Shown here: in pieces, positions 36,141 to 44,986 of the stretch
Layout of the letters: each line of letters begins with the position of its first letter
Position numbering within the stretch: the first letter of the stretch is position 1
DNA from: Paenibacillus agilis
GTDB lineage: Bacteria > Bacillota > Bacilli > Paenibacillales > Paenibacillaceae
DNA: 64,000 nt
Direction: 5' to 3'
Assembly: GCF_007786455.1 (NCBI RefSeq)
Contig: NZ_VNJK01000001.1
Location: 2,502,074-2,566,073, forward strand
The notes under the pieces: model-generated
What the model was told of the DNA's origin: nothing
The model's input: the letters and a program-made list of their open reading frames with translations, nothing else
Databases searched by the model: none
Program-made: the position numbers and the translations under genes

Positions 36141-37391
36141 CTAGCGATATTCCCTCATCGGCTTATTCCAAGCTACCGCAGCAAGACTCACCACCAGCGT
36201 CGCAATCGCACTAACCGTAAGCGCTGTCTCTGGACCGTAACTATCCGAAATCGCCGAACAAATTGCAATCCCAACTGGTGGCGTAACACCAATAATCGAA
36301 CCAAGAATGCCAAATACACGCCCCTGCACCGCTGTATCGATCTCAACCCGCAGCATAATATTGATAATGAGCGTACTAAACGCAAACAAACACCCTATTA
36401 TCAAAATTAAAGGCAGAGCTGCGGCCGCTGAATCAGCTTGTGCAATTAAGTAGAAGATCGGGCCCATCCCAACTGCTCCCGCAATCACCCAGTAGCCTCT
36501 TCGACCAAGCCGTTCACTAAACGACATAATACCGATAGAACCTATTAAATAACCTAACGGAATAGATGCTTCAATCAGCCCAAATACAAATCCATCCGCA
36601 TGCCATACCTGCACAGCCATAACTTGAATAATCATAAAGGATGACATGAAGCTGCAAGACAATACAGGCATTAGAATGAGACCTGCTTTGGCATACGGAT
36701 TGTGCAAGACAACCTTGAATCCTTCACGGAAATCTTCAATAAAGCTGGATTTCTGCCCTGTACTGCGCTCCATTTTACGAGGGAACTGACCTGCCGCCAA
36801 CAAGCATAACGTAGATATGAGAAATGCCCCCGCATCAATTAATATCGCGACAACGCCGCCGAACAACGCAACGGCCATTCCACCAAAAGCAAACCCAGAT
36901 ACTCGAATAATGTTATCCGCAATATTAATAATCCCTATTGCCTGTGGAATCTGTTCCTTGCCAACAATATCGGCAAGTGATGAATGAAATGCCGGTCCGT
37001 GGAACACGCCAGCAAATGCAACTAATGTCGTCAGTATGACAAGTACATAGAAAGGTACATCTGGCTGCGTCATGACAAAAGCAATCCCTAACACAAGCAC
37101 TAAACGGCATACATTCGAGATCATCATTAGTGCGCGACGATCGATTCGATCCGCAAAAGTTCCCGCGAAAGAGCCGAATAATACACCCACGATTAAATGT
37201 GAAATGACAATGACAGACATTTGCTTTGCACTGCCTGTAGTCTGCAGCACCCATAAGTTTAATGCAATATTGTGAAACATATTTCCAAACAAAGAAACCG
37301 CATAACTAGCAAACAATCCAATAAACGTACGATTGCGCCATAACGATGTATTCGCCTGACGAATACCTACTTCTTCTCTTGCTAATTCCAT
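36141..37391 (-). CDS. MFS efflux transporter (MFS_3, macrolide/enterobactin exporter type)
   Basis: About 416 residues with twelve membrane helices. The N-terminus (WRNRTFIGLFASYAVSLFG) and the loop-2/3 motif (GTFADRIDRRALMM, the MFS A motif) suit the MFS_3 subfamily of drug or siderophore exporters. Two adjacent ATGs (37394 and 37391) follow AGGGGAG at five and eight bases; the second is preferred. It lies 80 bases after the LacI gene, in the same direction, with a LacI operator in the gap, so both are probably controlled by that regulator. The substrate is unknown; sugar-type control suggests a carbohydrate or sugar derivative. Confidence 0.82.
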   Translation of the reverse strand: MELAREEVGIRQANTSLWRNRTFIGLFASYAVSLFGNMFHNIALNLWVLQTTGSAKQMSVIVISHLIVGVLFGSFAGTFADRIDRRALMMISNVCRLVLVLGIAFVMTQPDVPFYVLVILTTLVAFAGVFHGPAFHSSLADIVGKEQIPQAIGIINIADNIIRVSGFAFGGMAVALFGGVVAILIDAGAFLISTLCLLAAGQFPRKMERSTGQKSSFIEDFREGFKVVLHNPYAKAGLILMPVLSCSFMSSFMIIQVMAVQVWHADGFVFGLIEASIPLGYLIGSIGIMSFSERLGRRGYWVIAGAVGMGPIFYLIAQADSAAAALPLILIIGCLFAFSTLIINIMLRVEIDTAVQGRVFGILGSIIGVTPPVGIAICSAISDSYGPETALTVSAIATLVVSLAAVAWNKPMREYR

Positions 37392-37414
37392 CATCAAGTC
37401 TCCCCTACATGACA

Positions 37415-37428
37415 CTTAAACGTTTAAG
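37415..37428. promoter_or_regulatory. LacI-type operator between lacI-like and MFS genes
   Basis: CTTAAACGTTTAAG is a perfect palindrome with the central CG typical of LacI/GalR-family operators. The same core occurs at 38448-38465 upstream of the regulator gene. Confidence 0.75.
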
Positions 37429-37472
37429 CTTAGAAATAAAAAACAGATGTCACTCTGCTTTTTTGTTCATCC

Positions 37473-38387
37473 TCATTTCACTTTTATATATTTATCGATA
37501 GGAAGCTCCCCATCCAGCTTCAGCAGCTGTATCATCAATTCAAAGCTAATTTGTGATTTATTCTCTATCGCAGACACTCGCTTGGCTCGTGCAGGAACCA
37601 TCTCAGGGCAACCTGATGTGCAAACAATCGTCAAATCAGCTGGGTCAGCATATTTGGCGGCAAGCGTTCCTATAAATTCATTGAAAATAATACCTTTGCT
37701 CCCGGCAGGCTGTCTGCTTATAAATTCAGTTAACTGCGCCTCATCCTCCATCACATACAGTTGACTATCCTCGACACCAATTGCATCTTTGATGGCCTGC
37801 ACATAAGGCTCATTGTAATAAGGTTCTATAACATAATAACAAGCATGACCCACATTCCATGATTGTGCGGTTTGGAGCGCTAACTCATAGTCATGAATGA
37901 CTTTATAAAACAACGAATCCTCTACCAAACTATCAACCACGACCAAAGGCACACCAGCAGGAAAATGAAACGAAATGGAATAAAAATGTTCCTCTTTTAC
38001 ATCGATTAAGAACACACCATCCAGCTTACGCTCAGCAATAATCCCCACTTTGGGTTTCTCTGCCTCTATGCTAGATAGCACAACGTGATAACCCCGCTCG
38101 GTTAACAACTGCTCCAATTGATTGACCATGTCAGCATAACGAAGCTGTCTCCACCACGGTTCATTTGCAGCTCGATTAATCAAAATACCGATTAAACCCG
38201 TCTTGCGCTTTACAAGAGATCGAGCCGCGAGATTGGGTACATAGTTCAAGCGCTCTGCTGCTGTCAGCACCCGACAGCGTGTTTCATCTGTAATCGTCTG
38301 CTTCGGGACGTTGTTCAATATGTAGCTTACGGTTGCTGTGGACACATTTGCTTCCTTCGCGATATCTTTAATCGTCACTTTCTTCAA
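37473..38387 (-). CDS. LacI-family transcriptional regulator
   Basis: 304 residues. The LacI headpiece is at the N-terminus (VTIKDIAKEANVSTATVSYILNN), including the hinge (NYVPNLAARSL). The effector domain from about 60 is of the periplasmic-binding-protein type but shorter than usual (LacI proteins have about 330-340 residues), with an aromatic-rich middle (HACYYVIEPYY). It lies upstream of the MFS gene, and two identical palindromes flank it, so it most likely represses both itself and the exporter until a sugar-like ligand is present. Confidence 0.88.
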   Translation of the reverse strand: MKKVTIKDIAKEANVSTATVSYILNNVPKQTITDETRCRVLTAAERLNYVPNLAARSLVKRKTGLIGILINRAANEPWWRQLRYADMVNQLEQLLTERGYHVVLSSIEAEKPKVGIIAERKLDGVFLIDVKEEHFYSISFHFPAGVPLVVVDSLVEDSLFYKVIHDYELALQTAQSWNVGHACYYVIEPYYNEPYVQAIKDAIGVEDSQLYVMEDEAQLTEFISRQPAGSKGIIFNEFIGTLAAKYADPADLTIVCTSGCPEMVPARAKRVSAIENKSQISFELMIQLLKLDGELPIDKYIKVK

Positions 38388-38447
38388 GCAATCACCTACT
38401 CATCTCCTAGTTCTTATATTCCAGCCTAACTTTCCAATCCTCTTCGC

Positions 38448-38465
38448 AACTTAAACGTTTAAGTT
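38448..38465. promoter_or_regulatory. LacI-type operator upstream of the regulator gene
   Basis: AACTTAAACGTTTAAGTT is an 18-base perfect palindrome 60 bases before the regulator start; it contains the same 14-base core as the site at 37415-37428. Confidence 0.8.
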
Positions 38466-38636
38466 ATTGTACCATTATCCAGCTTGTGTTGGCTACATAT
38501 CGATCAATATACACGAAAAACATACATTAGAAAGCTTGTTTTCGCAATACTCCCAAACCTTCTTACGCATGTTTTTTTTCATATCTCAATACCTATAAAA
38601 AGTTATGCATGACTCTAAAAGCCAAACAGCACTAGC

Positions 38637-40160
38637 TCATTCCGATTTACTTCGTATCCCTCGATACACGGCCATTCCTCTCGCCAACACCGTTCTAGCT
38701 GAACTCGGTTCACAAACAAGATTCCCTGCTACCACGATAATAAGTACGACAAGTGCTGTAATGACCGCCGAGACGAACCATTCCCCTAACGAGCTTACTC
38801 CCATTGCAAAAAAGAACGTACACACTAGGATAGCAGCAGCCCCCAGCCCCATGTTGCGAATACTTCGAATGCATCCATACCTTGGAGATTGCTCTAAGAT
38901 CGTTTTTGACGTGTACCAAATAAGCTCTGGTGTTCGATACAGATGAGCACAGAACATTCCTAATAATACCCCTGCCGCGCCAAACCATTGCACGAATAAA
39001 ATAGAAGCAGCCAGACTGATCGCAGCCTCAATAATAGAAGGAATTCTCGTTTCTTTAAAATGACCTGCCGCTTGAATGAGCATATGATGCGGCGTGCGCA
39101 GATTGCTTACGATCCCAACCGCAATAAATAAGACAGCAAGATCTGGTCGGAGATAGTCCGTATCCTGAATGCCGACGGTATATATTTGTATAAAGGGAAT
39201 AAGGAGCAGTGCCGTGCATGTGTACACCCAAGTGAGCACAATACCGTACAAATACTCAAAGCTTTTGAAGCTCTGCCTCAACACCGCTGTCTCGCCTTTA
39301 GCATGCACTTGCCCAAATGACGCCATTAATCCAGAAGAGAAAGAGGAGATAAACATATTCACAGCGACAAGAACCATACTGTATATCGAATAGACGCTTA
39401 CTTCTTTTAGATTGCAAAATATCGTGATAATAATAGGCGCTAAGCCAAATACAACGATTCCATTAAGCTGATGAATAAATACATTCTTTCGCTGATTCAG
39501 CGCCTTCATGTCAGGTATGGCTCGATAGTCGATCTGCTTATATTTTCGAGTAATATACCACTTAATAAACATAGCCCTTGAGGCGAAAATAAATGTCGCA
39601 GCGGCCTGCATCGTAAGCGCATCAAAGCCAAATGTAATCAGTAAAATGCATACGACAGCATTAAGTATAACTCCGGCAGTTTGAATCAGTGAGAGAATAT
39701 AGCTTTTCTGATCCGCGATAAGAAGCACACGATATTTGCCGATTAAATAATACTCTGTCAAGCCACTTCCCGCCATAATGAACACCATCGCCCCTGCCGT
39801 AAATACAGAAATTTGAGCGTAGACGAGAAAAGGATAAACAAGCACCGCCCCTACAGCAAAAATAGCAAACACCTTGCCCGTTCTGTTATAGAGCACTCGC
39901 GCCGCCGACAGAACGGCACTCACCTGGTTCGTGTCATTGATCGCTAGCGGACGATATAAAGCCGCAATACATGCAGCTCCAAGGCCAGCTTCCACCATAG
40001 ATAAATAACGCATCACCTGCGTAATGGAAGCAATCATCCCATTCATAGACGAACCATATGCCTCAATGATAAAGCGCGGCAGCAAAATACCGACAAGTGC
40101 CGTAACGAATTGCAAAGCTAGACTCGCCGAAAGATTGTACAGCGCCAGCTTGCTTCTCAT
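38637..40160 (-). CDS. Polysaccharide flippase (Wzx-like, MOP superfamily)
   Basis: 507 residues with about 12-14 membrane helices and the typical start LPRFIIEAYGSSMNGMIASI of Wzx/MATE-like oligosaccharide flippases. It overlaps the polymerase gene by four bases. As the last gene of the capsule operon it should flip undecaprenyl-linked repeat units across the membrane. No strong terminator was found after it. Confidence 0.85.
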   Translation of the reverse strand: MRSKLALYNLSASLALQFVTALVGILLPRFIIEAYGSSMNGMIASITQVMRYLSMVEAGLGAACIAALYRPLAINDTNQVSAVLSAARVLYNRTGKVFAIFAVGAVLVYPFLVYAQISVFTAGAMVFIMAGSGLTEYYLIGKYRVLLIADQKSYILSLIQTAGVILNAVVCILLITFGFDALTMQAAATFIFASRAMFIKWYITRKYKQIDYRAIPDMKALNQRKNVFIHQLNGIVVFGLAPIIITIFCNLKEVSVYSIYSMVLVAVNMFISSFSSGLMASFGQVHAKGETAVLRQSFKSFEYLYGIVLTWVYTCTALLLIPFIQIYTVGIQDTDYLRPDLAVLFIAVGIVSNLRTPHHMLIQAAGHFKETRIPSIIEAAISLAASILFVQWFGAAGVLLGMFCAHLYRTPELIWYTSKTILEQSPRYGCIRSIRNMGLGAAAILVCTFFFAMGVSSLGEWFVSAVITALVVLIIVVAGNLVCEPSSARTVLARGMAVYRGIRSKSE

Positions 40161-41677
40161 ATTCTCCCGCTCCCTCGCTCAGCTGGCACAGTACCACTGC
40201 TGCCGATACCTTCCATCCGTTCAACGCTTTCCGGTTCTGTATAGTACAAATTCATAATAAGCAGCACGATATAGAAGTAGGTTGTATACATTCCTAGCGA
40301 ATGCAGAGACAGCAAAAAAATCATCGTGGAGATGATGGGAAGAAACGCGAGAAAGCTTGGCTTTGATCGTGAACTCTCCAACCATGTTTCTGTGCGTACA
40401 ACTACTGTCCCAGACTTAATCCGCTGTACATAAGCCAACAGCAATACAAATGCAATAAAGATAACTGTCCCCACCAAGCCCCATGCAACAAGTGACTCTA
40501 AATAGGTATTGTGTGGACCCATTTGCTGACCATGAACGGAAATACGGCTCTGCGGCAAATAACCAATAATCCCTCTCCCAACTAACAATTCCCACAAAGA
40601 AGAATCCCTGAAGACCGTCCAATACTGCTCAGCAAGAAAGGAACGGGAACCTGTCATTTTATCCAAGCTGCTTCCAATGGACATCCGCTCAATAATGGAT
40701 TGCACCAAATTCATAACAGGAATGGCAAATACAGCTCCTAAAATTGCTACTGCCGCGATCATCTTCGAACGCATCCTTATACTGTTCCGATCGGCAGTAA
40801 CTGCCATATAACCGAGCAATAAGAGCACCATAAATCCCATGGTAAGAAAATAGGTCCGAGATAATGTCGTTAATCCCAGCAACAACAACCCAAGTGAACT
40901 ATAAACTAAAAGTGTATTCGGCTGTCGTGCTTGCTTGTACAGATGTAAGAGGAAAAAAGCCGCCATTAACACCATCATACCGAAACCGTTTGGATCACCA
41001 CCTACACCTTCAAACCTGCGAAATGGTGCGGAAGTCAGCTCACTTGTTACACTCATTACCAAACCGCAAGCACTTGATACGAAAATACCGCAAGTAAACG
41101 TGTAGACAGCACGCTTGAAACTTGGTTTGAAGCTCATATCGATAATTAGCAAACTTGCATACAGCATCAACGCGATCCATCTTACAGTCGGACTCAGCCA
41201 ATCCGATAAATAAGTGAACAAATGCAGTAATTCGAGCACTATAATGCCCAGCACGCCCAGCAATCCGGCTACATGCAGCTTCATGCTGCTTATTCTCGAA
41301 GCGACATGTTTCACTAGAGCAGCTAAAAACAGCATGGTTGCATAAGAGGAATCTGCCTGCTCCGTTACAAACAAGCTTAATGATGGAAGCAGAAATACGA
41401 GTAAGTAGAAGTTAGATTCAGCGGAAGAGATAGCTATGTAAATGCCCATGCACAACATGGCCACAAGAAGCAGCGAGGTTTGTTGAGTGCCGGCGTAGAG
41501 CATTAGCAGCATTGTAATGCTAGGATAGAACCAACCTAGTAGAGGAAACCGGCCTGCAATTGACATCGTGCGATTGCGTAGTTCTGTTCCTCTTAGCTCG
41601 TGACTGCCCTTTACGGAACGTTGCGACACTGCACATCTTCCCTTCTGACGCGAGCGCATAGCGCGATATTTATGCAA
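40157..41677 (-). CDS. O-antigen ligase/polymerase-like membrane protein (Wzy)
   Basis: About 506 residues with 11-12 membrane helices. The stretch RSFLAEQYWTVFRDSSLWEL, then GPHNTYLESLVAWG (the H-N-T-Y motif of the Wzy_C/O-antigen-ligase superfamily) supports a repeat-unit polymerase. The start is unclear: TTG at 41677 gives a long basic N-terminus without a good ribosome site; ATGs at residues 7 and 38 are alternatives. It overlaps the flippase gene by four bases and follows a glycosyltransferase gene by 15 bases. Confidence 0.8.
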   Translation of the reverse strand: MHKYRAMRSRQKGRCAVSQRSVKGSHELRGTELRNRTMSIAGRFPLLGWFYPSITMLLMLYAGTQQTSLLLVAMLCMGIYIAISSAESNFYLLVFLLPSLSLFVTEQADSSYATMLFLAALVKHVASRISSMKLHVAGLLGVLGIIVLELLHLFTYLSDWLSPTVRWIALMLYASLLIIDMSFKPSFKRAVYTFTCGIFVSSACGLVMSVTSELTSAPFRRFEGVGGDPNGFGMMVLMAAFFLLHLYKQARQPNTLLVYSSLGLLLLGLTTLSRTYFLTMGFMVLLLLGYMAVTADRNSIRMRSKMIAAVAILGAVFAIPVMNLVQSIIERMSIGSSLDKMTGSRSFLAEQYWTVFRDSSLWELLVGRGIIGYLPQSRISVHGQQMGPHNTYLESLVAWGLVGTVIFIAFVLLLAYVQRIKSGTVVVRTETWLESSRSKPSFLAFLPIISTMIFLLSLHSLGMYTTYFYIVLLIMNLYYTEPESVERMEGIGSSGTVPAERGSGRI

Positions 41678-41692
41678 TACACGCTAATGCCC

Positions 41693-42802
41693 TTATACAT
41701 TATAGATCTGTAAAAGTCTGGTCAGGCTGCTGTTCACATCATAACCCCGCTCAGTCAGCTTAGCTCCGGCTTCCTGTTGATTACCTTGGCCCCTATCGAT
41801 GCAGTTCAGTAATTCATAAGCCCATGCCTGCGCTCCAGCGGATAAATCCATAAAGGTGACCATTTCCGCGCCTATATCTGACTCCCGAGTTACCCCTGTG
41901 GATACAAGGCATGGGATCGCAGCGGCTTGTGCTTCTAATAGCGTAACAGGCAATCCTTCAAAGTGAGATGGCAGCAAATATAAGTCGAATACATTCATTA
42001 ATGCAGGTATATCTTCACGGGAACCAATCATGAAGACATACTTCTCCAGCCCCTTCTTGTGAATGGTTTCCTCCAGCTCGGAATGCAGCGGTCCATCTCC
42101 TACGAATACGAAGCGAAACGGTACATTTGTATGATGGTTCTTCAATTGCTCTGCAATTTCCAGCATGAAATGATGATTTTTCACAGGCGATAATCTGCCT
42201 ACATGACCAATGACAAGACAATCGCTTGGAATATTTAGCTCTCGTCTCAGCTGCTCACGCTCCCACGGTGAACGGTTGGCATACTGCTCGGGCTGGATCG
42301 CATTCATTAGTATAGAAAATGAACGTTCTCCATACATAAATGTGCCTGCATCTTGTCCGCAAGCGATCAGTTCGGTAGCTTGACCTATCGACACTGACTT
42401 TAGCAAGGGCAGTATGGCCTTCTGCCAGCGCTCTTCAACATTGCTCGTATGAATATGGCAAATACGCGTGTCGATTCCCGCCATGCGAGCGGCTAATAAA
42501 GCAAATCCACCTTTATAGCCGTTGTGAACATGTATCGCGTGATAAGGACCCTGCTCATGAATTAATTTCTTAAGTGCATGCATGTATCGAAAAATACCCT
42601 GCTTCTTCATATAATCAAAATAAAATACGCGCCCGCCCATAGATAAAATATCATCATGCAAATGTCCACGATTAAACGATGCAAAGTCAAACTGTACTCG
42701 TTCTTTATCAAGCGCACGATACAGATTCATCACCATAGACGTAATGCCACCGAATCCTGTTGACGGTATAACGTGCAACACTCGCTTCAACTCTTTGTTC
42801 AT
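41693..42802 (-). CDS. GT4-family glycosyltransferase
   Basis: 369 residues, GT-B fold. The N-terminal domain begins RVLHVIPSTGFGGITSMVMNL, and the C-terminal domain has HVGRLSPVKNH and the EX7E motif (FEGLPVTLLEAQ). The enzyme is retaining, soluble or membrane-associated, and uses a nucleotide sugar to extend the lipid-linked unit. It overlaps the previous gene by four bases (ATGA). The sugar cannot be predicted. Confidence 0.85.
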   Translation of the reverse strand: MNKELKRVLHVIPSTGFGGITSMVMNLYRALDKERVQFDFASFNRGHLHDDILSMGGRVFYFDYMKKQGIFRYMHALKKLIHEQGPYHAIHVHNGYKGGFALLAARMAGIDTRICHIHTSNVEERWQKAILPLLKSVSIGQATELIACGQDAGTFMYGERSFSILMNAIQPEQYANRSPWEREQLRRELNIPSDCLVIGHVGRLSPVKNHHFMLEIAEQLKNHHTNVPFRFVFVGDGPLHSELEETIHKKGLEKYVFMIGSREDIPALMNVFDLYLLPSHFEGLPVTLLEAQAAAIPCLVSTGVTRESDIGAEMVTFMDLSAGAQAWAYELLNCIDRGQGNQQEAGAKLTERGYDVNSSLTRLLQIYNV

Positions 42803-43977
42803 CCTTCGTACATCCTTCCACTATCATTGATTGCACAGCTGCTGCCTGATAAGCCATACGCACGTTGAATACTGTCAGCAGCATGTTCGAGCATAAATCC
42901 CCTTTCTAAGAAAGCCGCTCGAATCGCATCAGGACTCGGTCGTACTGCATTTGCTTGCTTGAAAATGGCCTGCATCCAGAAAGGCATTGGTTCACTCAAG
43001 TCTACAAATCGCACCGTGCCAAGTCCCATATCCGCTTCTTTAGGCAGTGCAGATGACAGCACACAAGCTGTGCCTGCAGCCTGCGCCTCTATGGCTGCTC
43101 CTCCTAATCCCTCATAAAGGGATGGCATAACAAAAACATCAAACATGCGAACGAGCCTCGGAATATCATCCCTGACACCGAGAAAGTGAACATAAGCAGC
43201 AAGTCCAGCTTCAATGACTTGCCGTTCAATCTCTAATCGCTGATCCCCACTTCCAATGAGAACAAGCCTTGCATCAATGCCAGTTTTTCGTAAATTTCCT
43301 AGTAGTCGAACTAAAAAGGTTTGATTTTTCACGGTGCGAAAACTTCCAATATGCCCTAGCAAAATACCGCATGGCGGAATTCCTGCCTGCTGTCGCAGAA
43401 CGAACGGATCGATCTGATTCACTTGTTCATAGGCAGACAAGTCTATCGCGTCGGGAACGATCTCTACCTTTCCCTGCTTCATGACATGCTCGCCATACAA
43501 ATACTTCCCTGCCGCCTGGCTTATTGCGAGTAGACGTGTTGCACAAGATGCGATAAGCAATCTGCCAAACAAAAGACCAACTCGTTTATGCAGTGATGCA
43601 GAGCGTGCTGTGCCCGTTGTTCGTGCATGACATACTCGGTGCGGAATGCCTGCCATCCGAGCTGCTAGCGCCACCGCCCCCTCATGATGAGCCGTATGAG
43701 CATGCACGGCTTGAAATGGTCCCTTTGTTTTCATTAAGTGATACAGATCCTGCATATGGCCAACCAGACTCTCCCTTGGGTGACGAACTACAAATCTCCT
43801 TCCCCCGAGCTGTGCAATTTCTTCATCAAAATAATGCTTCCCGCCCTCTAAACTAAGGAAGTCGAATTGAATGTGACTTCGATCCATATAGCGGTACAAA
43901 TCCATAATGCGAGATTCCGCACCGCCTTTGTCCATTCTTGCAAATACATGCAGAACGCGATAAGGAGCATGAGTCAT
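42799..43977 (-). CDS. GT4-family glycosyltransferase
   Basis: 392 residues, GT-B fold, clearly related to the next gene in the operon (both start with a VLHV(F/I) strand and share a similar middle). Features are RVLHVFARMDKGGAESRIMDL, the GHIGSFRTVKNQ strand and the EX7E region YEGLGGAAIEAQAAG. The two may be an old tandem duplication that diverged to add different sugars. It follows the epimerase gene by three bases. Confidence 0.85.
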   Translation of the reverse strand: MTHAPYRVLHVFARMDKGGAESRIMDLYRYMDRSHIQFDFLSLEGGKHYFDEEIAQLGGRRFVVRHPRESLVGHMQDLYHLMKTKGPFQAVHAHTAHHEGAVALAARMAGIPHRVCHARTTGTARSASLHKRVGLLFGRLLIASCATRLLAISQAAGKYLYGEHVMKQGKVEIVPDAIDLSAYEQVNQIDPFVLRQQAGIPPCGILLGHIGSFRTVKNQTFLVRLLGNLRKTGIDARLVLIGSGDQRLEIERQVIEAGLAAYVHFLGVRDDIPRLVRMFDVFVMPSLYEGLGGAAIEAQAAGTACVLSSALPKEADMGLGTVRFVDLSEPMPFWMQAIFKQANAVRPSPDAIRAAFLERGFMLEHAADSIQRAYGLSGSSCAINDSGRMYEG

Positions 43978-43980
43978 TCA

Positions 43981-44982
43981 TCAAACCTCCCTTTCTAATT
44001 GGCGATTGAAATAGGCACGATACCATGCAGCAGCTGCGTCAAACCCCCGATGGAAATTCCACTCCGCCGTATAGTTCAATAACGAACGGGCTTTGGAAAT
44101 ATCCGCAAGACTATGCTTAATATCCCCCTCCCTATCAGGTCCAAAGTTCGGACGATACGGAATAGACAGCTGCTCGCACATCATGCGAAGCATATCAGCG
44201 ATAGTGAATGATTCAGCGCATGCAATATTGAATACCTCGCCATTTGCCTCATCCCCAGCCACACAAGCTTTCAGATTGGCCTCGATAACGTTGTCAATAT
44301 AAGTGAAGTCCCTTGTCTGCTTTCCATCTCCATTTATCGTAGGCTGCTGTCCTTCCAATAAAAGCTTTGCAAACAAAGGAATGACTGCCGCATAAGTAGA
44401 GTAAGGATCTTGTCTTCTGCCAAATACGTTAAAATAGCGAAGCCCCACACAAGGCAGCTGATACAGTCGTGTGTACAAAGAGCCGTAATATTCATTAACC
44501 GCCTTCGTAACCGCATAAGGAGACAATAGCTTCCCTTCTTGCCCTTCAACCTTAGGTAGATGCTCTGCATCTCCATACACCGATGAAGAGGAAGCATAGA
44601 CAACTCTTTTCACCGAACCTGATAAGCGCGCTGCCTCCAACATATGAAGCGTTCCAACAATATTATTGTGATCATAGAGAATGGGTTCTCTAACGGAACG
44701 TGGTACAGATCCGAGTGCTGCCTGATGAAGAACATAATCGACCTGTTCGCAAGCTTCACGACAAACAGCTGCATCACGTATATCGCCTTCTATAAATGTA
44801 TAGTTGGGATTGTTTAAGAAGGATGTAACATGCTCCTTTTTTCCTGTTGAAAAATTATCAAGTCCTCGCACCTTCATCCCCATCTGGAGAAGGGCCTCTA
44901 CAAGATTGGAGCCAATGAAACCAGCTGCTCCAGTTACAAGGAACTGCGTACCCGCTTGAAAAGCAACATCACGATATCCCAT
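43981..44982 (-). CDS. NAD-dependent UDP-HexNAc(A) C4-epimerase (WbpP/TviC-like)
   Basis: 333 residues from ATG 44982, which has GGAGG ten bases upstream; a longer start would overlap the dehydrogenase gene by 50 bases. It is an extended SDR: NAD site TGAAGFIGSNL, SSSSVYGD and catalytic SPYAVTK (Y-x3-K), then GLRYFNVFGRRQDP. This set matches the WbpP/TviC group that interconverts UDP-GlcNAc and UDP-GalNAc or their uronic acids. Directly downstream of a UDP-HexNAc dehydrogenase, it most likely gives UDP-GalNAcA, as in Vi antigen synthesis. A UDP-galactose-type epimerase is less likely. Confidence 0.82.
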   Translation of the reverse strand: MGYRDVAFQAGTQFLVTGAAGFIGSNLVEALLQMGMKVRGLDNFSTGKKEHVTSFLNNPNYTFIEGDIRDAAVCREACEQVDYVLHQAALGSVPRSVREPILYDHNNIVGTLHMLEAARLSGSVKRVVYASSSSVYGDAEHLPKVEGQEGKLLSPYAVTKAVNEYYGSLYTRLYQLPCVGLRYFNVFGRRQDPYSTYAAVIPLFAKLLLEGQQPTINGDGKQTRDFTYIDNVIEANLKACVAGDEANGEVFNIACAESFTIADMLRMMCEQLSIPYRPNFGPDREGDIKHSLADISKARSLLNYTAEWNFHRGFDAAAAWYRAYFNRQLEREV

Positions 44983-44986
44983 CCTA

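Noticed and set aside
36069..36410. Plus-strand frame rich in Arg/Asn/Thr
   Set aside because: It is the complement of the MFS gene's end.
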